From: CAZTPJ01 sp964614515
GTDB taxonomy: Bacteria; Planctomycetota; Phycisphaerae; Phycisphaerales; UBA1924
NCBI GenBank assembly: GCA_964614515.1
Contig: CAZTPJ010000048.1
Location: 1-28,129 of the forward strand
Length of the DNA stretch: 28,129 bases
Direction: 5' to 3'
In this document: in pieces, positions 6,659 to 14,039 of the stretch
Layout of the letters: the number at the start of each line of letters is the position of its first letter
Position numbering within the stretch: the stretch's first letter is position 1
The notes under the pieces: generated by a model
Told to the model about the DNA's origin: nothing
Seen by the model: the letters and a program-made list of their open reading frames with translations, nothing else
Databases searched by the model: none
Program-made: the position numbers and the translations under genes

Positions 6659-6674
6659 TGAGAATAGAATCTCA
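6659..6674 (+). promoter_or_regulatory. Candidate metal-repressor operator overlapping a -10 upstream of the metal importer
   Basis: TGAGA and TCTCA flank ATAGAA in a small AT-rich island 68 nt upstream of the znuA-like ATG. The dyad TGAGAAT-A-GAATCTCA loosely resembles Fur/Zur-type boxes. TAGAAT (6665-6670) inside it fits a -10 hexamer, so a bound repressor would block RNA polymerase. Zinc importers are commonly Zur-controlled, and that analogy is the basis of the inference. No Fur-family gene is in the window. Confidence 0.4.
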
Positions 6675-6741
6675 GTTGTGGCGGCCGATGGTCGATGCCT
6701 GATCCGGTCCATCGCCGCTCACGCCGAACGGGAAGCCGCCC

Positions 6742-7701
6742 ATGGCCAGACCCTCGCTCCGTCGTTTCGTCATGTTCGCCGCGTGTGTCGTGGCGGCGTC
6801 AATGCTGGCCACCATCACGGCCTGCACCGGCCGTGAACCCGCGCCTCGGACCGGTCCCTTGCGCATCGTCGTGAGCATCCCCCCCCTTGTCGGGCTGGTT
6901 CGGCCGTTGGTCACGTCCGACCATGAGATCACCATGCTCATCAAGCCCGGGCAGTCGTGTCATGGGCATGAGATGACGCCGGCGGATGCGGCCGCGATCG
7001 CCCGTGCGGATGTCGTCATCTATGTCGGACTTGGGCTTGAGCCGCAGATCGAAGGGATGCTCAAGTCGCGCCCGGATACGCGCCGGCGCGTCGTGTGCTT
7101 CGCAGATGCCGTCGGCATTCGCGCGGACGATCACACGCATCATCACCACGGCCCGGATGAAGAGTGCGACCACGGCCCCGTCGATCCTCACCTGTGGGTG
7201 GATCCCGCGCTGGTCAAGCAACTCATTCCCGCTGTCGGCAGCGCCGTGCGCGAGGCGATGCAGGGACGCGCGACGGCCGAAGACATCGCCCGCAGCCATC
7301 AGGCCGAGGCCGCGCTGCTCGAGGAAATCACCACACTCGAAACGGAACTTCGCGACATACTTCAGCCCGCGTCGGGGCAGTCCATCATCACGCATCACGA
7401 CGCGTTCAGTCGTCTGGTCGCGGATCATGGCATCACCGTTGCGGCGGTGATTCGCCCCATCGCGACGGATGAGCCGACGCCGGGGGAGATCGCCGCGGCC
7501 GTGCGTGCGCTGAAGGAACAGGGCGCGCGTGGCGTGTTCATTGAGCCTCAGTTTTCATCGGCGGCGGCGTCGCGCATCGCGGATTCGGCGGGTGTTCCGC
7601 TTGGTCGGCTTGATGTACTTGGCGATGGGGACTGGTTTGCGATGATGCGGAGCAATGCTCGCGAGATCGCCCGGGTGCTCGCGCCGACGGAGGCCCGATG
7701 A
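6742..7701 (+). CDS. znuA: Zinc/manganese ABC transporter substrate-binding lipoprotein (ZnuA/TroA-like)
   Basis: A 319-residue cluster A-I (TroA-like) metal-binding protein. The signal peptide ends in a lipobox with Cys28 (TITAC), so it is membrane-tethered. Likely metal ligands are H76 in CHGHEMTP, H150 in VDPHLWVDP, H218/H219 in ITHHDAF, and an acidic residue near the C-terminus (E268 or the Asp in DVLGDGDW). A His/Asp-rich loop (about 129-144, DDHTHHHHGPDEECDH) between the first two ligands is typical of zinc-binding ZnuA and favours zinc over manganese, but does not prove it. GGAAG precedes the ATG. The stop overlaps the ATG of the ATPase gene by 4 nt, so the three importer genes form an operon. 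Confidence 0.93.
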   Translation: MARPSLRRFVMFAACVVAASMLATITACTGREPAPRTGPLRIVVSIPPLVGLVRPLVTSDHEITMLIKPGQSCHGHEMTPADAAAIARADVVIYVGLGLEPQIEGMLKSRPDTRRRVVCFADAVGIRADDHTHHHHGPDEECDHGPVDPHLWVDPALVKQLIPAVGSAVREAMQGRATAEDIARSHQAEAALLEEITTLETELRDILQPASGQSIITHHDAFSRLVADHGITVAAVIRPIATDEPTPGEIAAAVRALKEQGARGVFIEPQFSSAAASRIADSAGVPLGRLDVLGDGDWFAMMRSNAREIARVLAPTEAR

Positions 7702-8597
7702 TCGCCCCCCACGCCCCCCACACCCCCCACGATGCCCCCGCGATCGTCTATGAGCATGTGACCTACCGATATCCGCGCCGCGGGCGGACGGACGCTTCCA
7801 TCGTTGCGCTCGAAGATGTCTCGCTCACCGTCGAGCCGCGCGATTGCCTCGGCATCCTCGGACCCAACGGCGGCGGCAAAACAACGCTGCTCAAACTGAC
7901 GCTCGGACTGTTGCCGGTGCAATCCGGAAACATCCGCATTTTCGGTCTTGCGCCCGGCGACGCTTGTCGTCACGGCCTGATCGGATATGTCCCGCAACGC
8001 AATGAGTCAGAGTCGTCCTTCCCGCTGACGGTTCGTCAGGTTGTGGAGATGAGCGCTGTGTGGCGACTGCGGCCGTGGCGCGGCCTTTCACGCGAACGTG
8101 CGCAGCACATCAGCGATGTCATGGCGCTGCTGGGGATCGATGCGCTCGCGGATCGACCGATTGGTCATCTTTCAGGCGGGCAGGTTCAGCGGGCGATGAT
8201 TGCTCGCGCCCTGGCGCCAGCGCCGCGCATCCTGCTGCTCGATGAACCGACGGTCGGCGTCGATCTCGCCGGTCAGCAACGATTCGCGGGACTTCTCGCC
8301 GAAGTGCGCAAGCGCTTTGGCGTGACGATCGTGATGGTCACGCACAGTCTTCGCACGCTCGCGGCCGGGTGCGAACGCGTCGCGTGCCTGAGTCGCCGCC
8401 TGCACAGCCACGGCACGCCAGCGGGGCTGACCCCGGCCGTGCTTGCCGAGGTCTTTCAGCATGATGTGGCCGCGATCTTTGGCGATGTCCACGTCGATGC
8501 CCATCATGCGTCGCAGTGCGGCGATCCATCGCACCATCATCATCACGCCGCGGAGGCTGTGCAGGTGTCCACCTCCGCGCCAAAGGCACAATCGTGA
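7698..8597 (+). CDS. znuC: Zinc/manganese ABC transporter ATP-binding protein (ZnuC-like)
   Basis: A 299-residue ABC ATPase with Walker A GPNGGGKT (55-62), Q-loop near VPQRN (98-102), signature LSGGQ (158-162), Walker B ILLLDEP (178-184) and H-loop H216. It powers metal uptake with the ZnuA-like and ZnuB-like partners. Two features are unusual. The N-terminus is His/Pro rich (MIAPHAPHTPHD), encoded by runs of five to six C. The C-terminal tail (about 263-283) carries a His cluster ending in SHHHHHAAE, which could bind or sense zinc on the cytosolic side. The gene overlaps znuA by ATGA and the permease by GTGA, so translation is coupled. It is about 40-50 residues longer than a typical ZnuC because of these ends. 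Confidence 0.94.
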   Translation: MIAPHAPHTPHDAPAIVYEHVTYRYPRRGRTDASIVALEDVSLTVEPRDCLGILGPNGGGKTTLLKLTLGLLPVQSGNIRIFGLAPGDACRHGLIGYVPQRNESESSFPLTVRQVVEMSAVWRLRPWRGLSRERAQHISDVMALLGIDALADRPIGHLSGGQVQRAMIARALAPAPRILLLDEPTVGVDLAGQQRFAGLLAEVRKRFGVTIVMVTHSLRTLAAGCERVACLSRRLHSHGTPAGLTPAVLAEVFQHDVAAIFGDVHVDAHHASQCGDPSHHHHHAAEAVQVSTSAPKAQS

Positions 8598-9505
8598 ACT
8601 CGCGAACGATCGAGTATCTCACCGATGAAATGCTGCGCGGGGTATACCTGCCCGGCGTGGCCACGGCCTTCGCCGTTGCGCTTGTCTGCGCGATTCTCAG
8701 TCCGCTCGTCGTGCTCAAGCGACTTTCGTTCGTGGGGCAGGGCGTGAGTCACGCGGCGTTTGGCGGCGTGGGCGTCGCGCTGGTGCTTGGCATGGTCTTT
8801 GCCCAGGGCGCGGACTCTGATCTGGCGATCACCATCATCGTCGCGGTGTTCTGCATCGCAGCCGCCCTCGCCATCGCGTGGCTCACCGATCGCGCTGACA
8901 TCCGCGCGGACACGGCCATCGGCATCGTGCTGGTCGCCTCGATGGCCGTCGGGTTTCTGCTGCTTCAGTTCGCCGGCGAGTGGCGCAGCGTCCGCGGCCT
9001 GTCGCCTGCGCCATCGCTTGAGTCGATCCTGTTCGGCTCGATCTTTGACGTCACGACCAGCGCCGCTCTCACCGCCTGGCTCGCCAGCGCCGTCATCATC
9101 GTCGTCGTCTGGGCCACGAGGCGGCGCATCATCTTCTGGGCCTATGACGAGGCCGCGGCCGAGGCCTTCGGACTGCCAACCACGCGTGTCAAGATCCTCG
9201 TCATGGTGCTGCTCGCCTTGACCATCGTGATGACCATGAAACTCGCGGGGCTGATTCTCGCCACGGCCTTGCTGGTTCTGCCGGGGGCGGCGGCGGTGCA
9301 ACTCTCGCGAAGTTCGGCGGGTGTGACGGCGTGGTCAGTCGTGCTGTGTCTTGGAGCGTTGGTCGTGGGGATCATCACATCGTTTGAACTCAACCTTCAG
9401 GTGGGGCCGACGGTGGTGGTGGTGCTGACGCTGGGATTCGCGGGGGCGAAGGCCATCGCCGTGGTTCGGGCGCGACGGCCGGACCAGGTCGTGACGACCT
9501 CCTGA
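8594..9505 (+). CDS. znuB: Zinc/manganese ABC transporter permease (ZnuB-like)
   Basis: A 303-residue ABC-3 family integral membrane protein with about eight to nine hydrophobic segments. Family motifs are present: SPLVVLKRLSFVGQGVSHAAFGG near residues 36-58, and the later VLILATALLVLPGAAAVQLS-like stretch (here GLILATALLVLPGAAAVQL). I chose the GTG at 8594, which overlaps the ATPase stop in GTGA. An ATG further upstream would lie deep inside the ATPase gene. The strict 4-nt overlaps across all three genes point to one polycistronic message under the candidate operator at 6659. No terminator is visible in the 35 nt before the next gene. Confidence 0.93.
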   Translation: MNSRTIEYLTDEMLRGVYLPGVATAFAVALVCAILSPLVVLKRLSFVGQGVSHAAFGGVGVALVLGMVFAQGADSDLAITIIVAVFCIAAALAIAWLTDRADIRADTAIGIVLVASMAVGFLLLQFAGEWRSVRGLSPAPSLESILFGSIFDVTTSAALTAWLASAVIIVVVWATRRRIIFWAYDEAAAEAFGLPTTRVKILVMVLLALTIVMTMKLAGLILATALLVLPGAAAVQLSRSSAGVTAWSVVLCLGALVVGIITSFELNLQVGPTVVVVLTLGFAGAKAIAVVRARRPDQVVTTS

Positions 9506-9540
9506 TCGAAACCGGCGCGCTTGCACGATAAAGTTCACAC

Positions 9541-9756
9541 ATGCCCGACGGCCCGCGAAAGAGCCTGATGTTCAACCTTGGCCGATTTGTCGGCCATATC
9601 GTGCATGGCGTCAAGTCCGATGTGCCGACGCGCGGCGGCCACAAGCGGGAGGTCCGCCGCGAAGTCGAAGAAACGACAACGCCCGACGGTTCGGTCACGC
9701 TTCGTCGCACCGTCATCGAAGAAGTCGAAGTCCATCCCCGCGGAGACACCCCATGA
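9541..9756 (+). CDS. Small hypothetical protein (71 aa)
   Basis: MPDGPRKSLMFNLGRFVGHI opens a 71-residue protein with a short amphipathic start. Its C-terminal half is charged and beta-like, with alternating Arg/Glu/Val (REVEETTTPDGSVTLRRTVI). I recognise no family. The stop overlaps the ATG of the following lipoprotein in ATGA, which supports a real, translationally coupled gene. There is no obvious Shine-Dalgarno site. GATAAA lies 8 nt before the ATG, where a -10 of a leaderless transcript would be. Confidence 0.55.
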   Translation: MPDGPRKSLMFNLGRFVGHIVHGVKSDVPTRGGHKREVRREVEETTTPDGSVTLRRTVIEEVEVHPRGDTP

Positions 9757-10316
9757 CCGCGCCATCGCACCGTCCTTCCCGCACACGCCCCGTGACACGC
9801 GATCGCCTCGCGCGATCGATCATGCTGGCGATCGTGGTTGCACTTCCGATTGCGGCCCTTTCCGCCTGCGGAACAACCAGCACGAGTCAGACGCGAGCTG
9901 CGGCCGCACCATCCCCGTTCATCATCTTCGACAATCGCACGGACTCCGTGGTTCGCGTCACCATCGAATCCGGCGAACGCGGCATCCTCGCGGAGTCGTA
10001 TCGCCCCACGGCCACGGGCGCCGCGCAGACCGTTCGCCCGGGCGACACGTTTGCGTATCGCGTGCCGGATGCCACGCCGTTGTCGTCTGACGCGGTCGCG
10101 GGGGTCCATCGCGTTCGCGTCGAGGCGCTCGGCGCGACGTGGGAACAGCCGACGGTCACATGGTGGGAAGTCGTCGGCATACAGCCTCGACGCATTGATC
10201 TCTCCGGCTCAAAGCGAAGCGTGGCGCTCCGGCCGAGCGGCGGCGGGAAACTCGTGCAGGTTCCCGTGCAGCAGTGGCTGGATCGCCCGGCGGAAGCCGC
10301 CGCACAAGAGCGATAG
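9753..10316 (+). CDS. Lipoprotein of unknown function
   Basis: A 187-residue protein. A basic N-terminus and hydrophobic segment (about 22-38, SIMLAIVVALPIAALSAC) end in lipobox ALSAC with Cys39. The mature part begins with an Ala/Ser/Thr linker. A beta-rich domain follows that opens FIIFDNRTDSVVRVTIESGE, reminiscent of lipoproteins built from one immunoglobulin-like or YcfL-type sandwich. I cannot assign it to a family. It overlaps the small gene at 9541 by 4 nt and is followed after 30 nt by another envelope protein in the same direction. Envelope location is well supported. Role unknown. Confidence 0.75.
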   Translation: MTAPSHRPSRTRPVTRDRLARSIMLAIVVALPIAALSACGTTSTSQTRAAAAPSPFIIFDNRTDSVVRVTIESGERGILAESYRPTATGAAQTVRPGDTFAYRVPDATPLSSDAVAGVHRVRVEALGATWEQPTVTWWEVVGIQPRRIDLSGSKRSVALRPSGGGKLVQVPVQQWLDRPAEAAAQER

Positions 10317-10346
10317 AGTTGCTCCCACTGGCCTCGGAGGATCGTG

Positions 10347-10736
10347 ATGGATGTGAAGGATCGCCTGGAGCGGACGCGGTATTGGTTGAACGATCAATGG
10401 GAGAAACTGCCGAAGGCGGGCAGGATCCGGCTGTTTGTTCTGACTCCGATCGTCGCGGTGTTGTTGATCGCCGCGTTGATCGTGTATCGCCCGCGTGGGA
10501 CGGTTGGTCCACCGCCAGGTCCGCCACAGGGCGAGGCCGTGCAGGCCGCGCAGGATTACGATCTGGCGCGATTGCGGGCGTTCACGTTGGAGGAATTGCG
10601 CGAGGAGGAATCGCGACGCGCGGCGGAGGTGGAACGCGCCAAAGGCATCGGACACTTTGAACTCGTGGCCGTGGCGACGGAGGAACTCGACCGAGTCCGG
10701 CTGGTGCTTGATGAGCGATCGGCCGAGCGGAGGTGA
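10347..10736 (+). CDS. Single-pass membrane protein of unknown function
   Basis: A 129-residue protein with a basic, Trp-containing N-terminal helix (residues 1-27) and one membrane segment (about 28-47, LFVLTPIVAVLLIAALIVY). A Pro/Gly linker (PRGTVGPPPGPPQG) leads to a C-terminal coiled-coil-like helix rich in Glu, Arg and Leu. I chose the ATG at 10347 over the GTG at 10344 because GGAGG (10336-10340) is 6 nt from the former and only 3 nt from the latter. It is probably co-transcribed with the lipoprotein 30 nt upstream. It is convergent with the FloA-like gene across about 100 nt in which I see no clear terminator. Confidence 0.7.
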   Translation: MDVKDRLERTRYWLNDQWEKLPKAGRIRLFVLTPIVAVLLIAALIVYRPRGTVGPPPGPPQGEAVQAAQDYDLARLRAFTLEELREEESRRAAEVERAKGIGHFELVAVATEELDRVRLVLDERSAERR

Positions 10737-10837
10737 TGTGGTCGGGGCGCGCTTCATCGCTCCCGCACGATGGATGGTGGTGCCGCTGGCCAACATAGAG
10801 CACGAGCCGGATTGATCGCGCGTCAACGCCGCGAAAC

Positions 10838-11326
10838 TCAATCCTTCGTCCACGCTTGAACTTCGATCTGCACGGGTGTTGGGTTCTGGTCGGGATGCTT
10901 GCCGCGTTTGCGCAGTTGGTCCTCGACGACCGCGATCACATCCTTGCCCGCGAGGTCCATCGCGCAGGCCGCCTCCCAGGAAAGCCGTTCCTTCGCGCGT
11001 TGGGCCATGAGGATCGCGGTCGTGACTTCCGCCACATCTCCGCCTGAGTGATGGTGGCATTCGATGGCGCTGGCCGGTATGTGAAGCCCCGCCTTCTTGA
11101 GTCGTATCGACGTGTAGATCACCGTCCGCACATCCACCTTGCGCAGCAACATGCCGATGATCTCGAAGAGTCCGATTGGCGCGTTCGAGAGACGGCACTG
11201 GATCCACAGGGAAATGAAGTTCCACTGCGCCTGAGTCTCGCGCATTCGATACGCGATGAACGCCGCGATGACCAAGGCGAATGCAAGGGCAATGAAGAAA
11301 CCCGGATCGTTGGTTTGAATCGGCAC
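10838..11326 (-). CDS. Stand-alone FloA (flotillin-like) N-terminal-type domain
   Basis: A 162-residue protein with one membrane segment (about 9-27, FFIALAFALVIAAFIAYRM). The soluble part (about 45-145) matches the first third of FloA/UPF0365 as I remember it. It runs from LSNAPIGLFEIIGMLLRKV, through KAGLHIPASAIECHHHSGGD and a helix with AILMAQRAKERLSWEAA, to MDLAGKDVIAVVEDQ. Full FloA is about 330 residues and continues into a PHB-like domain and coiled coil, both absent here. The end is a clean stop after a new tail (PTPVQIEVQAWTKD), so this looks like a separate short protein rather than a frameshift. I chose a GTG start at 11326, with GGAGG 8 nt upstream. It follows the lipoprotein gene by 33 nt in the same direction. 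Confidence 0.72.
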   Translation of the reverse strand: MPIQTNDPGFFIALAFALVIAAFIAYRMRETQAQWNFISLWIQCRLSNAPIGLFEIIGMLLRKVDVRTVIYTSIRLKKAGLHIPASAIECHHHSGGDVAEVTTAILMAQRAKERLSWEAACAMDLAGKDVIAVVEDQLRKRGKHPDQNPTPVQIEVQAWTKD

Positions 11327-11359
11327 GTCACATGCCTCCGATTGTCGCCAAACGGCCGA

Positions 11360-12199
11360 CTACTCTCGCCCCTCGCGCTCATCCATCATCTTCCCATACG
11401 CCACCATGCCCAGCACCATGGGGATGAAGGCTTTCTCGCCCGCGGCTTCCGCCACCTCACGAATACTCTTGACCTTGCCGCTCTTGACATCCTTCTTCAG
11501 GTCCACGACCATGTTGTCCACGACCTGCATGACCTTGATCCACACGTCATATTCATCGTCCGTTCGCGGCATGACCGGCACCGCGCTGAGGATGTTCGTC
11601 GGCGGCACGACATACCACTTGCCCTTTTCCTCTTTGATCGCGATGCCCAGCGGCGGCAGCACCGGCTTGCCATCCCACATGAGCAGGGCTGCATCATCCG
11701 CGACGCGCTGCACCGTCAATCGCTCTTCGCTGCGTTCAAGCCAGCCGTAGGGGTCGGCGATGATCTCTTTGACCGTGCGATCGAACGCGGCGCGCATGTC
11801 GGTGGGATCCTGTTGCGGCCCACGGCGACGCCCGCGATTCTGCTGCGTGCCTTGCATCAGGGCACGCCCGATGAGCGATGTCGCTTCACCGCTTCGCGCC
11901 GCCTCTTCCGCCTGCGCCCGAAGTTCCTCGACTTCCTTCGGGAACGCGCGCTGCACCTCTTTGCCGAGTTCCTGAAGATTGCCCAGCGTTGTGCCGAGTT
12001 GGCGATACACGCGGCGAACCTGATCGTTCTCCGCGTACAACAGACGTCCGAGACGATCCGCCTTGCCATCCTCGACCATCTTTCGCGCGGACGCCAGCAC
12101 GGCCTCGGGCGAGTCCTGCGGATATTTGTCGCACCCGCCAAGCCCCGCCGCAAGGGTCATCGTCATCCCGAACATCGTCGCCGCAATCCATCGCTTCAT
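11360..12199 (-). CDS. Lipoprotein of unknown function
   Basis: A 279-residue protein whose signal peptide ends in lipobox GLGGC (Cys23). After SPEAVLASARKMVEDGKADR the mature part is mainly helical, with Glu/Arg-rich segments and a low-complexity Gln/Arg patch near residues 115-130. A mixed region containing WDGKPVLPPLGIAIKEEKGK, YVVPP and a long C-terminal helix follows. The layout suggests an envelope protein tracking a per-item quantity, but I recognise no family. It is upstream of the FloA-type gene in the same operon, hinting at a shared membrane-linked role. It is divergent from thiS, with 65 nt between starts. Confidence 0.75.
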   Translation of the reverse strand: MKRWIAATMFGMTMTLAAGLGGCDKYPQDSPEAVLASARKMVEDGKADRLGRLLYAENDQVRRVYRQLGTTLGNLQELGKEVQRAFPKEVEELRAQAEEAARSGEATSLIGRALMQGTQQNRGRRRGPQQDPTDMRAAFDRTVKEIIADPYGWLERSEERLTVQRVADDAALLMWDGKPVLPPLGIAIKEEKGKWYVVPPTNILSAVPVMPRTDDEYDVWIKVMQVVDNMVVDLKKDVKSGKVKSIREVAEAAGEKAFIPMVLGMVAYGKMMDEREGRE

Positions 12200-12253
12200 C
12201 GTCGCCTCCCCAAAGTCACGCTTCGCCCAATCCCCAAACGCACGAACAGCCCC

Positions 12254-12259
12254 TACAAT
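12254..12259 (+). promoter_or_regulatory. Candidate -10 (TACAAT) for a leaderless thiS-thiG message
   Basis: TACAAT ends 5 nt before the thiS ATG at 12265. A normal start site 6-8 nt after a -10 would fall on or next to that ATG, so the mRNA would have no leader. Consistent with this, no Shine-Dalgarno site precedes the ATG. No -35 is obvious. Confidence 0.4.
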
Positions 12260-12264
12260 GCACC

Positions 12265-12465
12265 ATGACTCTGACCGTCAACGGCCAGCCGCAGTCCATC
12301 CCCGACGGCAGCACGCTCGCCGACCTGCTCGCGGCTCTCGGCCTCAAGGGCCAGCCGTGCGCTGCCGAGGTGAACCGGGCCGTCGTTCCCAGCCAAAACC
12401 ATGATATCACCAAACTCGCTGAGGGTGACACCATCGAACTCGTCACCCTCGTGGGCGGGGGATAA
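12265..12465 (+). CDS. thiS: Sulfur carrier protein ThiS
   Basis: A 66-residue ubiquitin-like sulfur carrier: MTLTVNG opens the first strand, GSTLADLLAALGL is the helix, and the C-terminus is LVTLVGGG with the essential terminal Gly-Gly. ThiS is adenylated at that end by ThiF, converted to a thiocarboxylate, and donates sulfur to ThiG for the thiazole of thiamine. It ends directly against thiG (TAA immediately followed by ATG), the common thiS-thiG order. ThiF, ThiH/ThiO and other partners are not in the window. Confidence 0.95.
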   Translation: MTLTVNGQPQSIPDGSTLADLLAALGLKGQPCAAEVNRAVVPSQNHDITKLAEGDTIELVTLVGGG

Positions 12466-13391
12466 ATGACTCCGGACCACGCCACCCACACCCCCCAGGC
12501 CCCGCCCGCGTCCGAGGGGCGCGATGGACCGCTACGGCTGGCCGGGCGTGTGTTCACGTCGCGCTTGATCGCCGGGACGGGAAAGTACGCCTCGCTGGAC
12601 CTCATGCGCGAGGCTCTGGCCGCGTCAGCGTGCGAGGTCGTCACCGTCGCCGTCCGCCGGGAGCGACTCTACAACGACAAGGGCCAGTCGCTGCTGGACT
12701 TTCTCGATCTCGATCGGCTGACGATCCTGCCCAATACGGCCGGGTGCTTCACGGTGGATGATGCGCTTCGCGTCGCCCGTCTGGGTCGCGAACTGCTGAC
12801 GCAACTCAAGAATCCCGGCGCCTCGTGGGTGAAACTCGAAGTCCTCGGCGATCGCAAGACGTTGCTGCCGGACCCCGTCGGCACGATCGAGGCGACGCGC
12901 ACGCTCTCGGCCGAGGGCTTTGAAGTTCTTGCGTACACCTCCGATGATCCGATCTGCGCAATGCGCATCAAGGATGCCGGGGCGGCGTGCGTCATGCCCG
13001 CGGGTTCGCCCATCGGCTCGGGCCAGGGCGTGCTCAACCGCAACAACATCGTCTTGTGTCTCGAAGCCCTGAAAGCCGGCGATGCCGATTATCCCGTCAT
13101 CGTTGACGCCGGTGTGGGGTGTGCGTCAGATGTGGCCGTGGCGATGGAACTCGGCGCGGATGCGGTGCGCCCTTGTACCGGCTCGGGCGTGACCGGGGTG
13201 ATGGTCGGCGNNNNNNNNNNCTCAACACGGCCATCGCGCATGCGCAAGACCCGGTGATGAGGGCCCGCGCCATGCGACTCGCATGCGAGGCGGGACGAGG
13301 CTCATACCTGGCCGGACGCATGCCCAAGCGGCTCTACGCCACGGCCAGCAGCCCGTGGGAAGGTGTGATATCGTACATTCCCGGCGAATGA
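12466..13391 (+). CDS. thiG: Thiazole synthase ThiG (interrupted by an assembly join)
   Basis: ThiG condenses 1-deoxyxylulose 5-phosphate, dehydroglycine and ThiS-thiocarboxylate to thiazole phosphate. Recognisable blocks are RLIAGTGKY (33-41), LPNTAGC (88-94), the Schiff-base lysine K123 in WVKLEVLGD, PAGSPIGSGQGVLN (178-191) and VDAGVGCASDVAVAMELGAD (213-232). The frame breaks at the join. Before it, the reading stays ThiG-like only to Val234 (codon 13165-13167). After the Ns at 13211-13220 it resumes in another frame as LNTAIAHAQDPVMRARAM and runs to the stop at 13389-13391. ThiG needs only about one residue between these points (ADAV-x-LNTAIA), so 13168-13210 looks foreign. The gene is probably intact in the organism. 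The N-terminus is about 20 residues longer than usual and Pro/His rich. Confidence 0.93.
13211..13220. other. Assembly gap (10 N) inside thiG
   Basis: Ten Ns of unknown true length. The 43 nt on the left flank (13168-13210) do not fit ThiG, while the right flank resumes ThiG at once, so the join is likely wrong rather than missing coding sequence. Confidence 0.95.
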
Positions 13392-13400
13392 ACGACGCGC

Positions 13401-14039
13401 TTACATCAGCGAGCCGACCTCGATGACGGATGTGGCCACGTCGAGCAGTTGTCGTCGGCTGTCGCGCGCCGCTTTTTGCAAGGCCTTCATCGCGTCTGGC
13501 TCGGTCATGCCTTTCTTGCTCACCAGAATCCACTTGGCCTGCTCGATGACGCGGCGCTGTTCCAGGCGCTTGCGCAGGTCTGACGTTTCGGCCGTGGCCT
13601 CGACATGCTCGTGATACCGCGCCAGGGCCACGTTGATCGACACGCGAAGTTGATCCGGCTCCGCGGGTTTGACGATGTACCCAAACACGCCCGCGTGCGA
13701 GGCTTCCTCGACCTGAGGTGGATCAGAATACGCCGAGAGGATCACGGATGGAATGCCCAGTTCCGTCAGGATGCGCTTGGCCGTGGAGATGCCATCGCCT
13801 TTGGGCATGCGGATGTCAAGCAGGGCCATGTCGGGCAAGGCGGTTCGCGCGAGTTGCACGGCCGCCTCTCCATCGCCCACCGGCCCGACAACGACGTATC
13901 CCAGTTCGCCGAGTGTCAGCGAAATGTCGGTCGCGACCAGGTGCTCATCATCGGCCACCATGATGCGAGTGGCGTGTGGCTCGCCTTCGAGGTCGCGCTG
14001 AAACTTCGGGCGTCGTTCCGCGTGTTGCGTGGTACTCAT
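13401..14039 (-). CDS. ANTAR-domain response regulator (putative RNA-binding antiterminator)
   Basis: A 212-residue regulator. The receiver (about 25-140) has D30/D31, phospho-acceptor D75 in MALLDIRMP, S102 and K124. The C-terminal ANTAR domain (about 153-208) is a three-helix RNA-binding unit with RKRLEQRRVIEQAKWIL, SKKGMTEPDAMKALQKAA and a final helix RRQLLDVATSVI. These match ANTAR positions in EutV, NasR and AmiR, which bind paired stem-loops in nascent RNA and stop termination after phosphorylation. The ATG at 14039 overlaps the stop of the upstream kinase in ATGA, so the pair is translationally coupled. I could not find a convincing double-hexaloop target nearby. It converges on thiG with 9 nt between stops. 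Confidence 0.93.
   Translation of the reverse strand: MSTTQHAERRPKFQRDLEGEPHATRIMVADDEHLVATDISLTLGELGYVVVGPVGDGEAAVQLARTALPDMALLDIRMPKGDGISTAKRILTELGIPSVILSAYSDPPQVEEASHAGVFGYIVKPAEPDQLRVSINVALARYHEHVEATAETSDLRKRLEQRRVIEQAKWILVSKKGMTEPDAMKALQKAARDSRRQLLDVATSVIEVGSLM

Noticed and set aside
11048..12268. Long plus-strand open frame (406 codons) over the FloA-type and lipoprotein genes
   Set aside because: The opposite strand has a signal peptide, lipobox and FloA motifs. This frame is His/Arg-rich with no recognisable feature.
13168..13210. Insertion element or intein-like insert in thiG
   Set aside because: It is only 43 nt, ends at an N run, and has no repeats or coding sense, so a misjoin explains it better.
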